A stretch of DNA of 64,000 bases, taken from assembly GCA_037043235.1 (NCBI GenBank), contig JAWRVZ010000133.1, forward strand, positions 1,089,856 to 1,153,855. The letters are read 5' to 3'. The translations under genes were made by a program, and so were the position numbers. The stretch comes from Rhodeus uyekii. Taxonomy: Eukaryota; Chordata; Actinopteri; Cypriniformes; Acheilognathidae. Below the pieces are notes generated by a model. The model was not told the origin of the DNA, searched no databases, and was given only the letters and a program-made list of their open reading frames with translations. Below, one piece after another: positions 10,101 through 23,300 of the stretch (within the stretch, counting starts at the first letter, position 1; each line of letters begins with the position of its first letter).

Positions 10101-13100
10101 TATCGGATTGCTGTTCTGGCCGCAACCCACGCCGTACATAACAGAAGAATCAAAACTATCTCTGCTTACAAGCCCTCTCTAATCCTTCACAACTGAACTT
10201 TCTCTCTAGCCCCCCTGAAACCCCGCCCTCTTAAAGTGACAACATTTGTAACGATAGTACAACGTGAAGAATAGCAATCACAATTAATGCAACAACACGA
10301 GGTAAAACCGCTGTAAATCACTTATGTATATAATCTGTACAGAGTTATAACTATTATAGTATGCTGTTCTCTAAAAGTGTATGGCCCTTTAAGAACGTCA
10401 TTGGGTGCGTTGTACTGAGAACACACACGTGAGCCTCATTAGTATGCAATGTGTCCTGTTGGTAACACATGCGCCATTAATAAAGTTTCATCATATTCAC
10501 ATGTAATCATATTCACAACAACTTGTAAAATAATGCACTGTGGTGAATGATGCAACTGAGCAACGCTGAGAGAATGAACGAGTTAAGGGGTGATAAAGGG
10601 ATCTTTTCGACACAAAAATGCACCTGGGTGAGGGAATATTTTTTCTCGTACACCGATACAATGCTCGTACACCGATTTGACTGTCCATGCTCGTACACCG
10701 ATTTGCTCGTATACCAAGTCACTCGTAAACCGAGGTATTACTGTACTATATTAACAATAACAACAAATTCCCTGTCCAAATGGCACACTTCATGTCCACA
10801 AGAATGTAGGGTGTCGCACTTGTGACTTCTACCTGACAGTCAAAACAGCATTACATCACAAAGGTGTGGACTCGGAGGAAGATCACAAGGGCTTTTAACT
10901 ACTTTTTTATTACAAAATATACTATTAGCGAACAATCTGAGTAAAATGTTAAGTGTTTGGTTTGTGTAGTCGTTCAGTGAATATTATTCAGTCATGCATC
11001 TTCCCCACAATTCCCATTAAAGTTGCGCTGAACACTTGGTGGTGTCCTGCCCACTCCTATTCTCTGCTGTTCTCAGAATATGACATTTCATCAGAAGCCT
11101 GTTATTTTTCCCTCCACAATATGATTTATTTAGTGCAGTCAAGAGACACAGAAAGAGACGGCCTGTAAATAATTCAGCAAGGCTCATATAACACCAGAGA
11201 AGAAAAACTGCCTTCTTCCCCTGCCCTCCATTAATGTTTGACATGCTTTAAAATGTATTATTTGTTTTAACTATTATATAGATTTTTTTTTGTTTTGTTC
11301 AAGTTATGTATATTTCAGGTTGCGAAAACTGAGAAGTAAATAATTTGCTGCTAATAGGGACTTATGGTAGCATCATAACTTCATTAGTGCTGCTTATTCC
11401 ACCAGTAAACATGTCAGAGAATTTAGCATAAATTAGTTTCCCCTGCAGAATAGCACTGATGTAGTAGAGTGTGGGGATCTCTGATCCAGGTCACTCTTGA
11501 GCAAAGCAGTTCCAGGAACAGTTTTCTCAGGTCGGGCTGTAACAGGAGCCGTGTTCTTTTCTGTTGTCCGGCTGCCATTGTCAACTTACCAAGTTTGATG
11601 AGAGAGGAAGAGGTCCTTATGCTCTTCTCTCTTGTACTCTGGTCCAAAGAGCAACATCTGCTGAAACACTTGATTTGAGTGTATCTTGAAGAAGAACATT
11701 TTTCACTGCAGCTCTTGTAAGCGCTTATTGATATGGAAAATTTCTGGATGTATCAGGTAGATCGTCACCATGGTGATGAGGTGAGGAGCTCAGTTATGTA
11801 AATGTGGTTTGGGTTTATTTTCAAATGTTTCAGTTCTTTAGACATGTTCATTGGAATTAAATAAATATGCATTTATAGGAAAACGTAAACAAATTTACTG
11901 TAAAGAATAATATGATAAGTTATGATAAATGTTTTTACATTGTTTTAACTCAAAAAAAGAAGTTAAGCAATTTTCAGCTTTGTTGTACAAGATTCATGTC
12001 TTGTACATTTTAAAATTCAGTTTAATGTAATTTAAGTTGAAATTACTTAAACATCCAAGTTGGTTGTGCTCAAAATTTTAAGGTAGCAACTTTTTGTTTT
12101 ACAGTGTTCTTCCATTTACATTCTACATATCTAATTTTATTATTGTAATGGAGATACATTATCGGACTTGACTGTGTAGTATTTATACATTATGACAAAG
12201 CATGAACTATTGAATCATGAATCTATTAATTATTTCCTTTTAATGTTATTCAGGGTATGATTCATTTATTCTCTAGTATTTCACATTTCGAATACAGATA
12301 TGACCTCTTTATAGAGATGAAGTGTAGTTTTGAGATGGCAATATGAGAAGACAAACCTCTCCTATTTTATGTTTCTTCTCTTTGGGAATACTTGATTCTT
12401 GTTTTAACCTGCTGTCTAAACTGAACCCTCTGCCAACAATAGTACATCTGACTATTGTGTCACATTTGTGCATTTATGTCTCTTTTGTTTGAATCTTCCT
12501 CATTGCTTTGCTATTTAAATTAGTAACAATTTATTTTATTCATTTATTTAATTGATTCAAAACTGTGCCGACTTATATTAACATAATGGACCTCTAAATG
12601 TTTCAATATGTGTGTAAATGTAGTTTTTGTATTAGTCAGTTGTCTAAAATGATAGACTGTAAAGCATGCAAAATTAATTAACATGGCTCTTTTTTTCCAG
12701 TCTCCAGGCTCAGGCTCCACCTCCCCACAAGGGGCGGAGTCCTCCAGCCGTCCCCTGCCGTCACATGAGGGGAGCGATAGCTTTGAGTCTCCATCCCCAG
12801 CCAGTAAAGAGGTAGGAGGCTATGATTAGACCTCTGAAAATGTGCTGAAATTTGAAGAATTTAAAAAAATTATTATTCTTGGTAATAATATTGAGCAGGT
12901 GCTCTAGGAACTTAATGAGACGCATGTTATCGGCCACAGCATTAGAGTCCTAACTGTGTGTGATTTAGAAGTTATTATAAATTATTCAAGATACCGTTAT
13001 AATAGATGAATTTGAGCAGAGTCAAGTTTAAATCTGTATTACTGCTCTGCCTATATACATATGCTATTCTGTTTTATTCATTTAGTTCATTTATTCAAAT

Positions 13101-16100
13101 ATATACAGTGGCAATAATACATTGACTAGAAATGTATTTACATTTTTAAACAAAATATATTTCTAAAAATCACCAAACCCTTAAATACTATCTCTGAAAG
13201 GCTCAAGAACTGACCTTTATGATTTCAGAGAAATTCACTATATAATATATGTATAACATAACATAATATACTACTGTATATTGTCTATCAATCTGTATTA
13301 TTTTCTATTATAAGACAAAAACTATATATATATATATATATATATATACTGTATATATATAAAATATATAAATATTTAATATGCAAAGTATATTATACTA
13401 TGTTATATTAATGAAACGTCCATCATCCATCCGTCCATCATTGTATACTGTTGTTTTCTATTATACAATACAAAATATTTTATATATTTGTCCATCAATA
13501 TATTATATTATATTGTGTAATATAGAAAGTGACATATAACATGCCATACCTAAAAATAACAGCTTACCTAAAAAGAACATTGTATTGAGGCATTTTTGTC
13601 TTTGTTCTTGAATGTGCAGTCAAGGAGAAGTCTTGCTTCATTCCCTACATATGTGGAAGGTAAGACTTCTTGCAATTTCCTAATTGTTACATTTTTTAGG
13701 TCCTCAGCTACCACATATAATCCTATTGCACACCCTAAGCATGTTTTGAAGGCGTTCTGAAATGTTCCTCTCCTCTCTGTTAGTACCAGGCCCATGTGAC
13801 CCAGAGGACCTCATTGATGGTATTATCTTTGCTGCTAACTACCTGGGATCCACCCAGCTGCTCTCAGACAAGACACCCTCCAAAAATGTGCGCATGATGC
13901 AGGCCCAGGAGGCTGTGAGTCGCATCAAGGTGAGGTGAAATGGTTCTGCCTTTACCCTTCTGTAAAAGCGTAATCCTGAGCTTCTCTGAATCTACCTCAA
14001 GAAATTTCCTAAGCAATACTTACAATACAGGATCAGCATAAATGGTCCAAAAGTGACAGTTTTAGGACAAAAGAATGGGAATTCATAAGAAATGCAGAGC
14101 TTTGCTCTGACTTGTCATGTATGGAATAGTGTATTTATTGCGCAAGCATTTTATTCCTCGGATGCAACATGATGAAGTTGCGTTTTGCAGACAGAAAGTC
14201 TTATTTTGTTGTTCAAACTGAAATGTCAGTTCACAGCAGATGAAGAGAGATGATCATAAAACTGAGAGTGTGTGTGTGTGGTTGCCTTGCGGCAATGAAA
14301 TGATTCTATAGTCAAATGCAGGGACCTATCCCATGATTCCTGTTCCTAAAGGATCAGAGACATTAACCACCTCCCTCCTGTTCATCCTCCTGCAGCATAA
14401 ATCAGCCATTCGCCCTGTCAGCATCATTACTCAGCATTTTTTATCTCCACCTTAAAAAATGCAGTGAGCCTAACACCTGTGCCATTTAGTGTTCCTTCAG
14501 CATGTCCCTTTGTATGTACATTTTATGTTGAAATGTTCAGTTACAGATTGCTGTGTGGTGTTGCAGGCAACAAAATCGGAATGGTTGATTGCAAATTATT
14601 TTAATTATGAGGTCATTTAAAGGTAACGGTTTTGTGATGGTCTAGCAGATGGTGATGGTTTAGCTGACATCCAACTAAAATGTTTAAAAAAAGAATATTC
14701 TATGAACTATGTCTAATGTTTATATAATGTTAAAATAATGTTTTAATGTTTATGCTGTTTTGATGACTTTGTTCTATTAATATTTCTGAATTATTATTTT
14801 TTTATAACTTTAAAAGAATCAAGAAAGTTCTGAGAATGTTAGAAAGATACAGGCAGATGAGTTTGAAACACTGCTACAGTCCCTGGTAGCTGAGAAAGTA
14901 GTTCTAGATATTGGATATTACTTTAAGCAGCTTAAGGATCATACCAGCACACCAAAATCCTATGCTGGAGATCTGAATTCAAACACTAAAAACTAAATCA
15001 GTCATATTAAATGCTTCAAGTAAAATTAGTAGAATATGAAAATGGATATTCAATTTGAGATTTCTAAAAAATTACATTTAACAGTGTTATTAAATTGTTT
15101 GTTTATGAAGATTAATCAGGGGATCTCAATTCTTGTCCTCGAGATCCAATTTACCTGCAGTGTTTCAAACTCATCTGCCTGTATCTTTCTAACATTCTCG
15201 AAGATCTTAATAGACCAGAGTAATTGAAAAAGTGAAAAATTAAAAGTGATCTCAAGGGCCAGAGTTGAGACTCCCTGTGTTTGATTGTAATTTTAAAATG
15301 GAAAAAATCAGCGGCACAATTAAATATCCATTGTCAACATATATATCTAAAATTGACTGATATGAAATAAATAAATGAATGAATAAATAAAATAAAATAA
15401 AATAAAATCATAACTGATGGATGTCATGCATCCATCCCTATGTTCTAGTCTGCAACATATTACCTGAACCGACTGATCTGGTCTTCCTCAAATGAGTTTT
15501 GTTCAAATATTGAAATTTTTACATTTACATTTTACATTTATGCATTTGGCAGAAACTTTTATCCAAAGTGACTTACATTGCATTCAAGAAACGCATTGTT
15601 CTAATCAGTTCTTCCTTTCCTTGGGAATCAAACCCATGACATTGGCGTTGCAAGCGCCACACTGCTGTTTGAGCTACAGAAAAGTCATGGACATGGAACC
15701 CCCACACTAATTTAATATTGAGATATTGTAACAGTCAATATACAATGTATTCACAGATTAGAACAGTTTTGTTTAAAAGACAAAGAGTCACATTTCACAT
15801 CTTAACAGAAGTTTCCACTTCTCTTGTAAGGAAGCTCCTTCTTAGAATGTGAGCCAAATAGATGTGAAATCTTCAGATTTATGCACTTGACTCTCAACCG
15901 TTCCAATAAAAATGTGTTAATGCAAATGGGTTATACAGTTACCACCATATTTTATTCTTGGTATGTGACCAAAGACAATTGAAGGATGATCATAAATTAT
16001 GAGTTCTTTGGTTCATTGGATCACACCTGAGACACCATACCTTCTCCCATACACAACCATGAGCTCAAAGTAAGTGACATCCTTGAGAATCGTTAATATG

Positions 16101-17313
16101 GGGTTTTTAGTAGATTGACCTTCTCAATGCGGTATATAAAGCAAGTGTAAACTGCGTGCATTTGAAGAGACTTCTGAATCAATAAACCCTGCCTCACTTG
16201 CCATGATGTAGATCTTCCTTGGATGGCCAGTTCGATCCATTATCACAGCTTGTTGGCAAGTTTGAACTTGCCCTTAATCTAATTTCCAGCAGAGTCATCT
16301 CTGCTTTGTGTAGTTGATGTTTTATGAACAGGATGTTCTGTGTTGTAGACATATGGTATTTATAGAACAAACGGGCCACCTGGTGGAGGATGGTGCAAAT
16401 TGCCATAAACATGTTGTAGCAGAGTGACGTTTGATAATCTTGGCTTGGTGTCATCTGAATTCGTTCTACAGTCACCATGCTCTGATAAAAATCCCAGAAG
16501 TCACTCTTCAAACGTAGTTTAAGGAGCAGAAAGATACCCGAAGTATGATTGATCTTGCTGAGCTCTGCTTTATCTAACAATTTTCCTGTCTCTGTTTGTT
16601 CCATGCTAAGCAGACGGCCCAGAAATTAGCCAAAAACAGGAAGAAGGTGCAGTAATTGCTCATCGGTTTGGTGTTTTGTTTTTATTTTTGTTCTTCGTCT
16701 TCTCTTTTTGCCTGGTTTCAGCACCTGGTTTCAGTGTTTTCATTATTTCTGTCACTCTGCCATGTTTTCTGAATCCAGCAATGAGTCACGTACCTGTGTC
16801 CGTCCGCACAGTCTGTTAGCCATTGCTCATTCCACACCAAACATTGCCTCAGTTTTATCACCAGATCTCACATGGGGAAGCCGTGGAATAAGTTAAAGAC
16901 AGGAATGTCTAGTTTGCTGGATACAGAAAATGCAAGTGATCTTTACTTTCTTCTTCTTTGTATCTGATGTTTTTCTTTCTGAGGTACTGTGCTGTATTTG
17001 TGACTGTTGTTGAAGGTGTATATCTGGCACAGCATGTTCTGCACTTCTCTTGATCTTTTGTATTCAGCTGTACAGCACTTGGTCGAAAACTCTTTCTCTC
17101 TTTCTCTTAACCTAATACTGACTTTCTTCAAATGAAGAACAAAACTAACCAAACTAACCCCATGCCAACTTGCAATACTAGCTGGCTTAAAAAACACACA
17201 GGATATCAGAGTTACACAATGAAGGAGAGAGTGAAAAATAATCCGGCCTTAAAGATGGCAAATGTTGGTAAATGCTTGCACGCTCCTTCATGGCATCTCT
17301 GGGCCTTGTCAGT

Positions 17314-17355
<42 letters not shown>

Positions 17356-20300
17356 AGTGTCTCTCCTCAGCGACTGATATTGTATGATTTTTCTCCCTCT
17401 TCAGGCTCCGGAAGGTGAAGCTCAGCCCATGACCGAGGTGGATCTCTTCATCTCCACTCAGAGAATCAAAGTGCTCAATGCAGACTCACAGGTACTCAAC
17501 ATCACCTTAAGTATGAACAAGACTTTGGTTTCCATATAACGTTCAGCCTTAGTTTGTATGTTCTTGTTTTCCTTTGTCTTAGTTCCTGCTCCTAGTTTGT
17601 TTCTATTCCTTGTCGGTCGTTGTCTTTACATGCCTATACAACTATTGCATCTTCCTGATCATACATTCAGCAATTTGTATTTTTTGTTATTTTGTTAGAT
17701 AAAATGGATGTGGAGCTCCTCAATTCCTCCTCGTGTCTGACCGTGACAATTACAGTTTTTACTGTATTTTGGTAAAGTAAATGCAGATTTGTCAGCGTAA
17801 GAGACTTTTTTTTTAAGTTTAAATTTAAGCTCCCCTGAGGTGAAAAAAAGTTTTAATGTTGTTTATATATCTATGTGGTGTTTTTAATATGCTTTAAGAC
17901 AAACCATGCAAATTCATCCATTGCTGAGTATTTTCTCCCAAAAACTGTAGTGATCTAAGGACGGTTTCAAAAACAGTTGTTCATAAACATTTTGTAACCA
18001 ATCCTCTCAACGTGCAGGTGGGCATTAGCATATAATTTATCAACAATTCTAATAAGCAGAGGAGTCTCAAGAGAAGCTGGGTTATTCTGGTATAGTTTTC
18101 TGTTGATATGAAAAATTGGGTATATTTAGCAATATAGCAGGTGAATTATGTATATGGTATACGTTAAGATGAACTATATGCTTTTCTTCACTGACGTTAT
18201 TAGTTATTCAAAGCGTTTTTAAGGATACAGATTTTTAGAAGGTAGACTGAGATCGTGAATGGGAACATGGTTTGTGTAACATTAGCATTATTACACATTA
18301 TCAGCTGTTTGATAAAGCAGTCAACCAAAAGGCTAATCATATTAATTACCATTAATACCGTTCGGTATTGTAAAGCGCGATACATAAATGCATTACCACT
18401 CCGATACATTGACTTGTTGTAACAGAGGGACTCACAGGCAGGTATCCAAGTGCTTGTCTTTATTAAGAGTAGTCGTGGAGGCAGAAGGTCAGGGCAAACA
18501 GATAGCATACGTGATCAGTAATCCAGGCAGTGGTCACAAAGGCAGGCAGACGGAATCAGAATAATGGTACAGGCAGGCAGAAATCAATCTCAAGCGTAAA
18601 TTCAGGCACAGGTCAGGGCAGGCAGAACAGAATCAAAAACGGGCACACAGGCAGAATCGGTAACAGGTAACAAAACAGGAGATAAATGCTCAGAATGTCA
18701 ACCAGGGCTAAACAAGACTTCGCAGTGTGTGTATGGGTGAAGGAGTCTTTTATAGTTCATATGATGGGAAACAGCTGGTGTAACAAACAGTCCTAATGGT
18801 GTACAGCTGGTGTGTAATCAGTCCAATGTGTGGGTTGCTGGGAAATGTAGTGTGTAGTGTAGTGTCAGTATATGTGTGAGCTCCCTCTGGTGGCCATGGA
18901 GGGGAGCGCAGAGCTCATAATCATAACACTTGTAGACGAGCCTGTGTAATTCACTCCTCCACTTCTTCTCAATCAATTTCTGGTTAAAACATATATGGCT
19001 GATTTAAACCAGTATTTCCACTTGCCATTGTGTAGCGTTTAATAGTGGAGATGGGGAATAACATGCACCATACTTAGCTGAATACTTTGGACAATGTGAT
19101 ATTTCAGTTTTTCTTTATTAACAAATCTGCAAAAATGTCAACAATTCTGTGTTTTTCTGTCAATATGGGGTGCTGTGTGTACATTAATGAGGGGGAAAAA
19201 ATAACTTAAATCATTTTAGTAAATGGTTGCAATATAACAAAGAGTGAAAAATGTAAGGGAGTCTGAATTCTTTCCGTACCCACTATATATTTATATACAG
19301 TGTATATATTTTTCATTTTTATTTATTTTTTTAGTGTAGAAATAGATTGAAAATGTATCTTTTTTATACTATTACAATCTTCTCACAGGAAACCATGATG
19401 GACCACCCTTTAAGGACCATCTCTTACATTGCTGATATTGGGAACATCGTGGTGTTGATGGCCAGAAGGAGAATGCCTCGCTCTGACTCTCAGGAGAACA
19501 TGGAAGCATCTGACCCTGCCCAGGATGAGAAGCGGCAATACAAGATGATCTGTCACGTATTTGAGTCAGAAGATGTGAGTTCTTCATCCCAACTCAGTGT
19601 GACCTTATCAACCAGCGGCTAAAGGAGGCTGTCAGGACGGCACTTTCAATTTATTGCTTTAGCATTGTAATACACTATATTATAAAACAGATTGACACAC
19701 TTCATCTTTATAATACTGCTGTTATTGAGGTTTATGAAAGCAATAAGCCACTGTTTATTACAGTGGTTTTACCACAGTTAAGGGGAGTTCAACCACAACA
19801 CAGCAGCAACTCTCTTCCATGTTCACACTTTTTTCACTTTATTATCCATATCTGCCAAATTTCCTCCCAAATCTTCCAAGCCTCCTCACATTCTCTCCCC
19901 CCCAGCATGCTCAGTATTGCAGTCACTGGCCACTGTGGTAGTGACCTCTAATAGCATTTATCCAGATGGTGTTCCTGGGCATTTTGCTGCGTGGGTTGAA
20001 TCAGTAGACGCGAAGTGACCTTTTCTCTGTTCAGCTGCAGAGGCTGTTTGAATTTAAAGAGCCTGTATATGTCACAGCGTATGTCTCAGCACAGTGTACA
20101 ACAGTCACATGAGGGCAAAAGGCGTGTATGGGATTATCCTGAGGGATGCCACCCTTGTCGTCTCTGGACCCATGTGTGTTGCATCTTTTTATTTTTTTTA
20201 AACTGGTATTAGATACATCAAACTGTATTTATGCAATGTAATATTTTTGTTATTTAATTGAATATTAGTGGTTCATTTTTTATTTGTGCTCAGGCTCAGC

Positions 20301-23300
20301 TCATAGCTCAGTCCATCGGCCAGGCTTTCAGTGTGGCATACCAAGAGTTCCTGCGTGCCAATGGTATCAACCCAGAGGATTTGAGCCAGAAAGAGTATAG
20401 CGACCTCCTTAACACACAGGACATGTACAACGATGACCTCATTCACTTTTCCAAGTCTGAGAACTGCAAAGATGTAAGTGGGCAGCCCATGCCTGGTGGA
20501 AACAGAAGATTACTGTGAAATTTTAAGAATTTGCCTTGATAATGTCAGTAATGTTGACTAAATCGGGGTTTAGCAGTGATTAAAAGTGGTGTGTGTGTGT
20601 GTGTGCCTATTTGTGCACTACAGGTTTACATTGAGAAGCAGAAGGGAGAGATTCTTGGGCTGGTGATCGTGGAGTCGGGCTGGGGCTCCATCCTTCCCAC
20701 AGTTATTATAGCAAACATGATGCACGGCGGCCCGGCCGAGAAGTCTGGCAAGCTGAATATTGGGGATCAGATTATGTCCATCAATGGCACCAGTCTGGTG
20801 GGATTACCCCTCTCCACCTGCCAGAGTATTATCAAGGTACAAGTGGACTTATTAAAACTTTAAGTACAATATTATCATGAATTTCGAAGATTTAATTCTG
20901 ATTCTTAGATGTACACTGATTTTATTTGTAGCCGATTCTTCTACCTTCAATTTATTGTCAAACATATTGCTGTTCTAGGGATTGAAGAACCAATCCAGAA
21001 TAAAGCTTAACATTGTGAGATGCCCACCTGTGACCACTGTCCTCATCAGAAGACCGGACCTGAGATATCAGCTGGGATTTAGTGTGCAGAATGGCATTGT
21101 GGGTATTTTGGACTTTAAGAAAAAAAGTGACAACTTTTTTTTTGTATTTGTATAAACTGGTATTGTATGTTTGTATGTATATTTAATTAATTGTGAATAC
21201 AGTACTCATTTCATTTATATTACTGCATATTACTCACTGATAATAACTGTTAGCAAATCTCAAAATGAATATTAATTTTAATGCTGTACATTGTAGTGTT
21301 ACGGTGCAAAAAATGACTTCAATCATTTAAAATGATTTGTTGCCATTTCTAGAGTAATATTTATTCAATAGTGACTGGACTTTGAATCAGCCTGAATCAG
21401 GGTAATTAGTTAAAACATTTTGTTACTTTGTAAGTCAACTAAAATAAAATATAAAAAACTTTATTTCAGCTAGTTAACAAAAGCAGCGTTTCTCATTTTC
21501 ATTTAGTTTAATTTGATTTACTAAAACTAAAAACATAAATAAACAATAATAAGAAACACAATAACTAATAAAAATGACAATACATAGCAAACTTAATGCA
21601 CAACAAAAGTTTGACATTTAAAATGAAAATGGAAACTACAAAAATATAATTTATGTCATATAAATACAATATAAAAATATATTGGAAATTACTAAATATT
21701 TCTTTCTAATATTCAAAATATTAAAAAGAAAAGATGTCAATGCTACTATAATCAGGTCTTAATTTGCGTCCTCCAGATCTGCAGTCTCATGAGAGGAGGG
21801 ATAGCTGAGCGCGGTGGAGTCCGTGTCGGCCACCGGATCATTGAAATCAACAGCCAGAGCGTTGTGGCCACCCCTCATGAGAAGATTGTACACATCTTGT
21901 CTAATGCAGTTGGTGAGGTAAGTCCAGAGAACACGATCGAGCTCCTCACCTGCCTAACAACATAATATTTTTCACATCACTATTTGTCCAATGAGGTAAT
22001 GGCCCTATTTATTTAAATAATGATCATGAAACTACGGAAACTTGGCAGCCTGTTTAGTTCTGTTTCATGTAGATCACTGCCTATCAACACTGGCCCCAAA
22101 GGTTTGATCAACCGGTGCCAGTGGGATTTTTTTATCAAGTCAGTTCACTCAAGTTCACATAAGTATCCTACCAGACTAACCACAGGTGTAGTTTCCCCCC
22201 GTTTGAGCTGAAAAAGTCTCAAGAAAGGGTTATATAAAGCTGTGGAAAAGTAGGAGTGTAGAAGGTGGGAAAAGGGGAGATAATTAATAAATTTCCAGTT
22301 ATTCACTTTTATCCAAAGCGACATACAACATTGGAATACAGAAAGCGATTTAATGTGAAGAGGCAAAAGTACACAAAAAGTGCTCACAATACAAAGTTTT
22401 TGGGCTCATTAAAAAACTAGATGTTCTGGATCAGTTGCAGGGGTTTGATTGCCCTTGAAGAAAGTCCAGCCAGAATATCATTGCAATAATCAAGCCTGGA
22501 AATGATCATGGCCTGTATGAGAAGTTGCTTGCTCAGTTAGGAACGGCCGGATCCTCCTGATGTTGTGAAGAGCAAACCTGTATGATCAAGCTGATTTTGC
22601 GATGTAATCTTTGAAGGTCAATTGGTCCTTAAAGATTACTCCAAAGATTTCTGGCAGACCTTGGTGAGGTAATTGTTGAGGAGCCAATCTGAACTGTGAA
22701 GTCATGCTGTAGAGTCGGATTGGTAGGTTGAGCTGCAGGTGATGGTCTTTCATCCATGCCAAGATGTCCCCTAGACAGCTTGTGATTCGCAAAGCTACCA
22801 TGGGATCATCTTGTTGAAATTAAAGGTAGAGTTGTGTGTCATCGGCATAGCAGTGATTGGAGAAACCGTGTGCCTGTATGATGGGACCAAGTGATGTGGT
22901 GTAAATGGAGAAGAGAAGGGGTCTAAGAACCGAACCCTGATGAACCCCAGTGATCAGTTGACACACTTTGGATATCTTCCCACTCTGTGAGAGTGAAGTG
23001 GAGTTCCTGTGATGCCCAGTGACGAGAAGGGGGACAGAAGGATCTTTAACAGGATGATTAACAGTGTAAAAGGCAACAAACACAGACCTGCAACACACTC
23101 ATTGTGTGCAGGCACATGGATATTAAAATATGACCACAGAGGAAAAAAATCTCAAAAAGCCTAGTTGAAGGCACTTTGATGCGTTTTAAAAATCTAACCC
23201 TATATGACAACAAACTCCTAAGAACAAGGGAGAAGTGCGGAAGAACATTTAAAAGGTTCTCGTTCTGACGTAGAACCCGGAAACGCTGCATTGTGTTTAC

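Noticed and set aside
16080..16205. LTR-like stretch with TATATAAAG and AATAAA
   Set aside because: A TATA-like box and polyadenylation signal about 60 bp apart are suggestive, but no terminal repeats or target duplication could be found.
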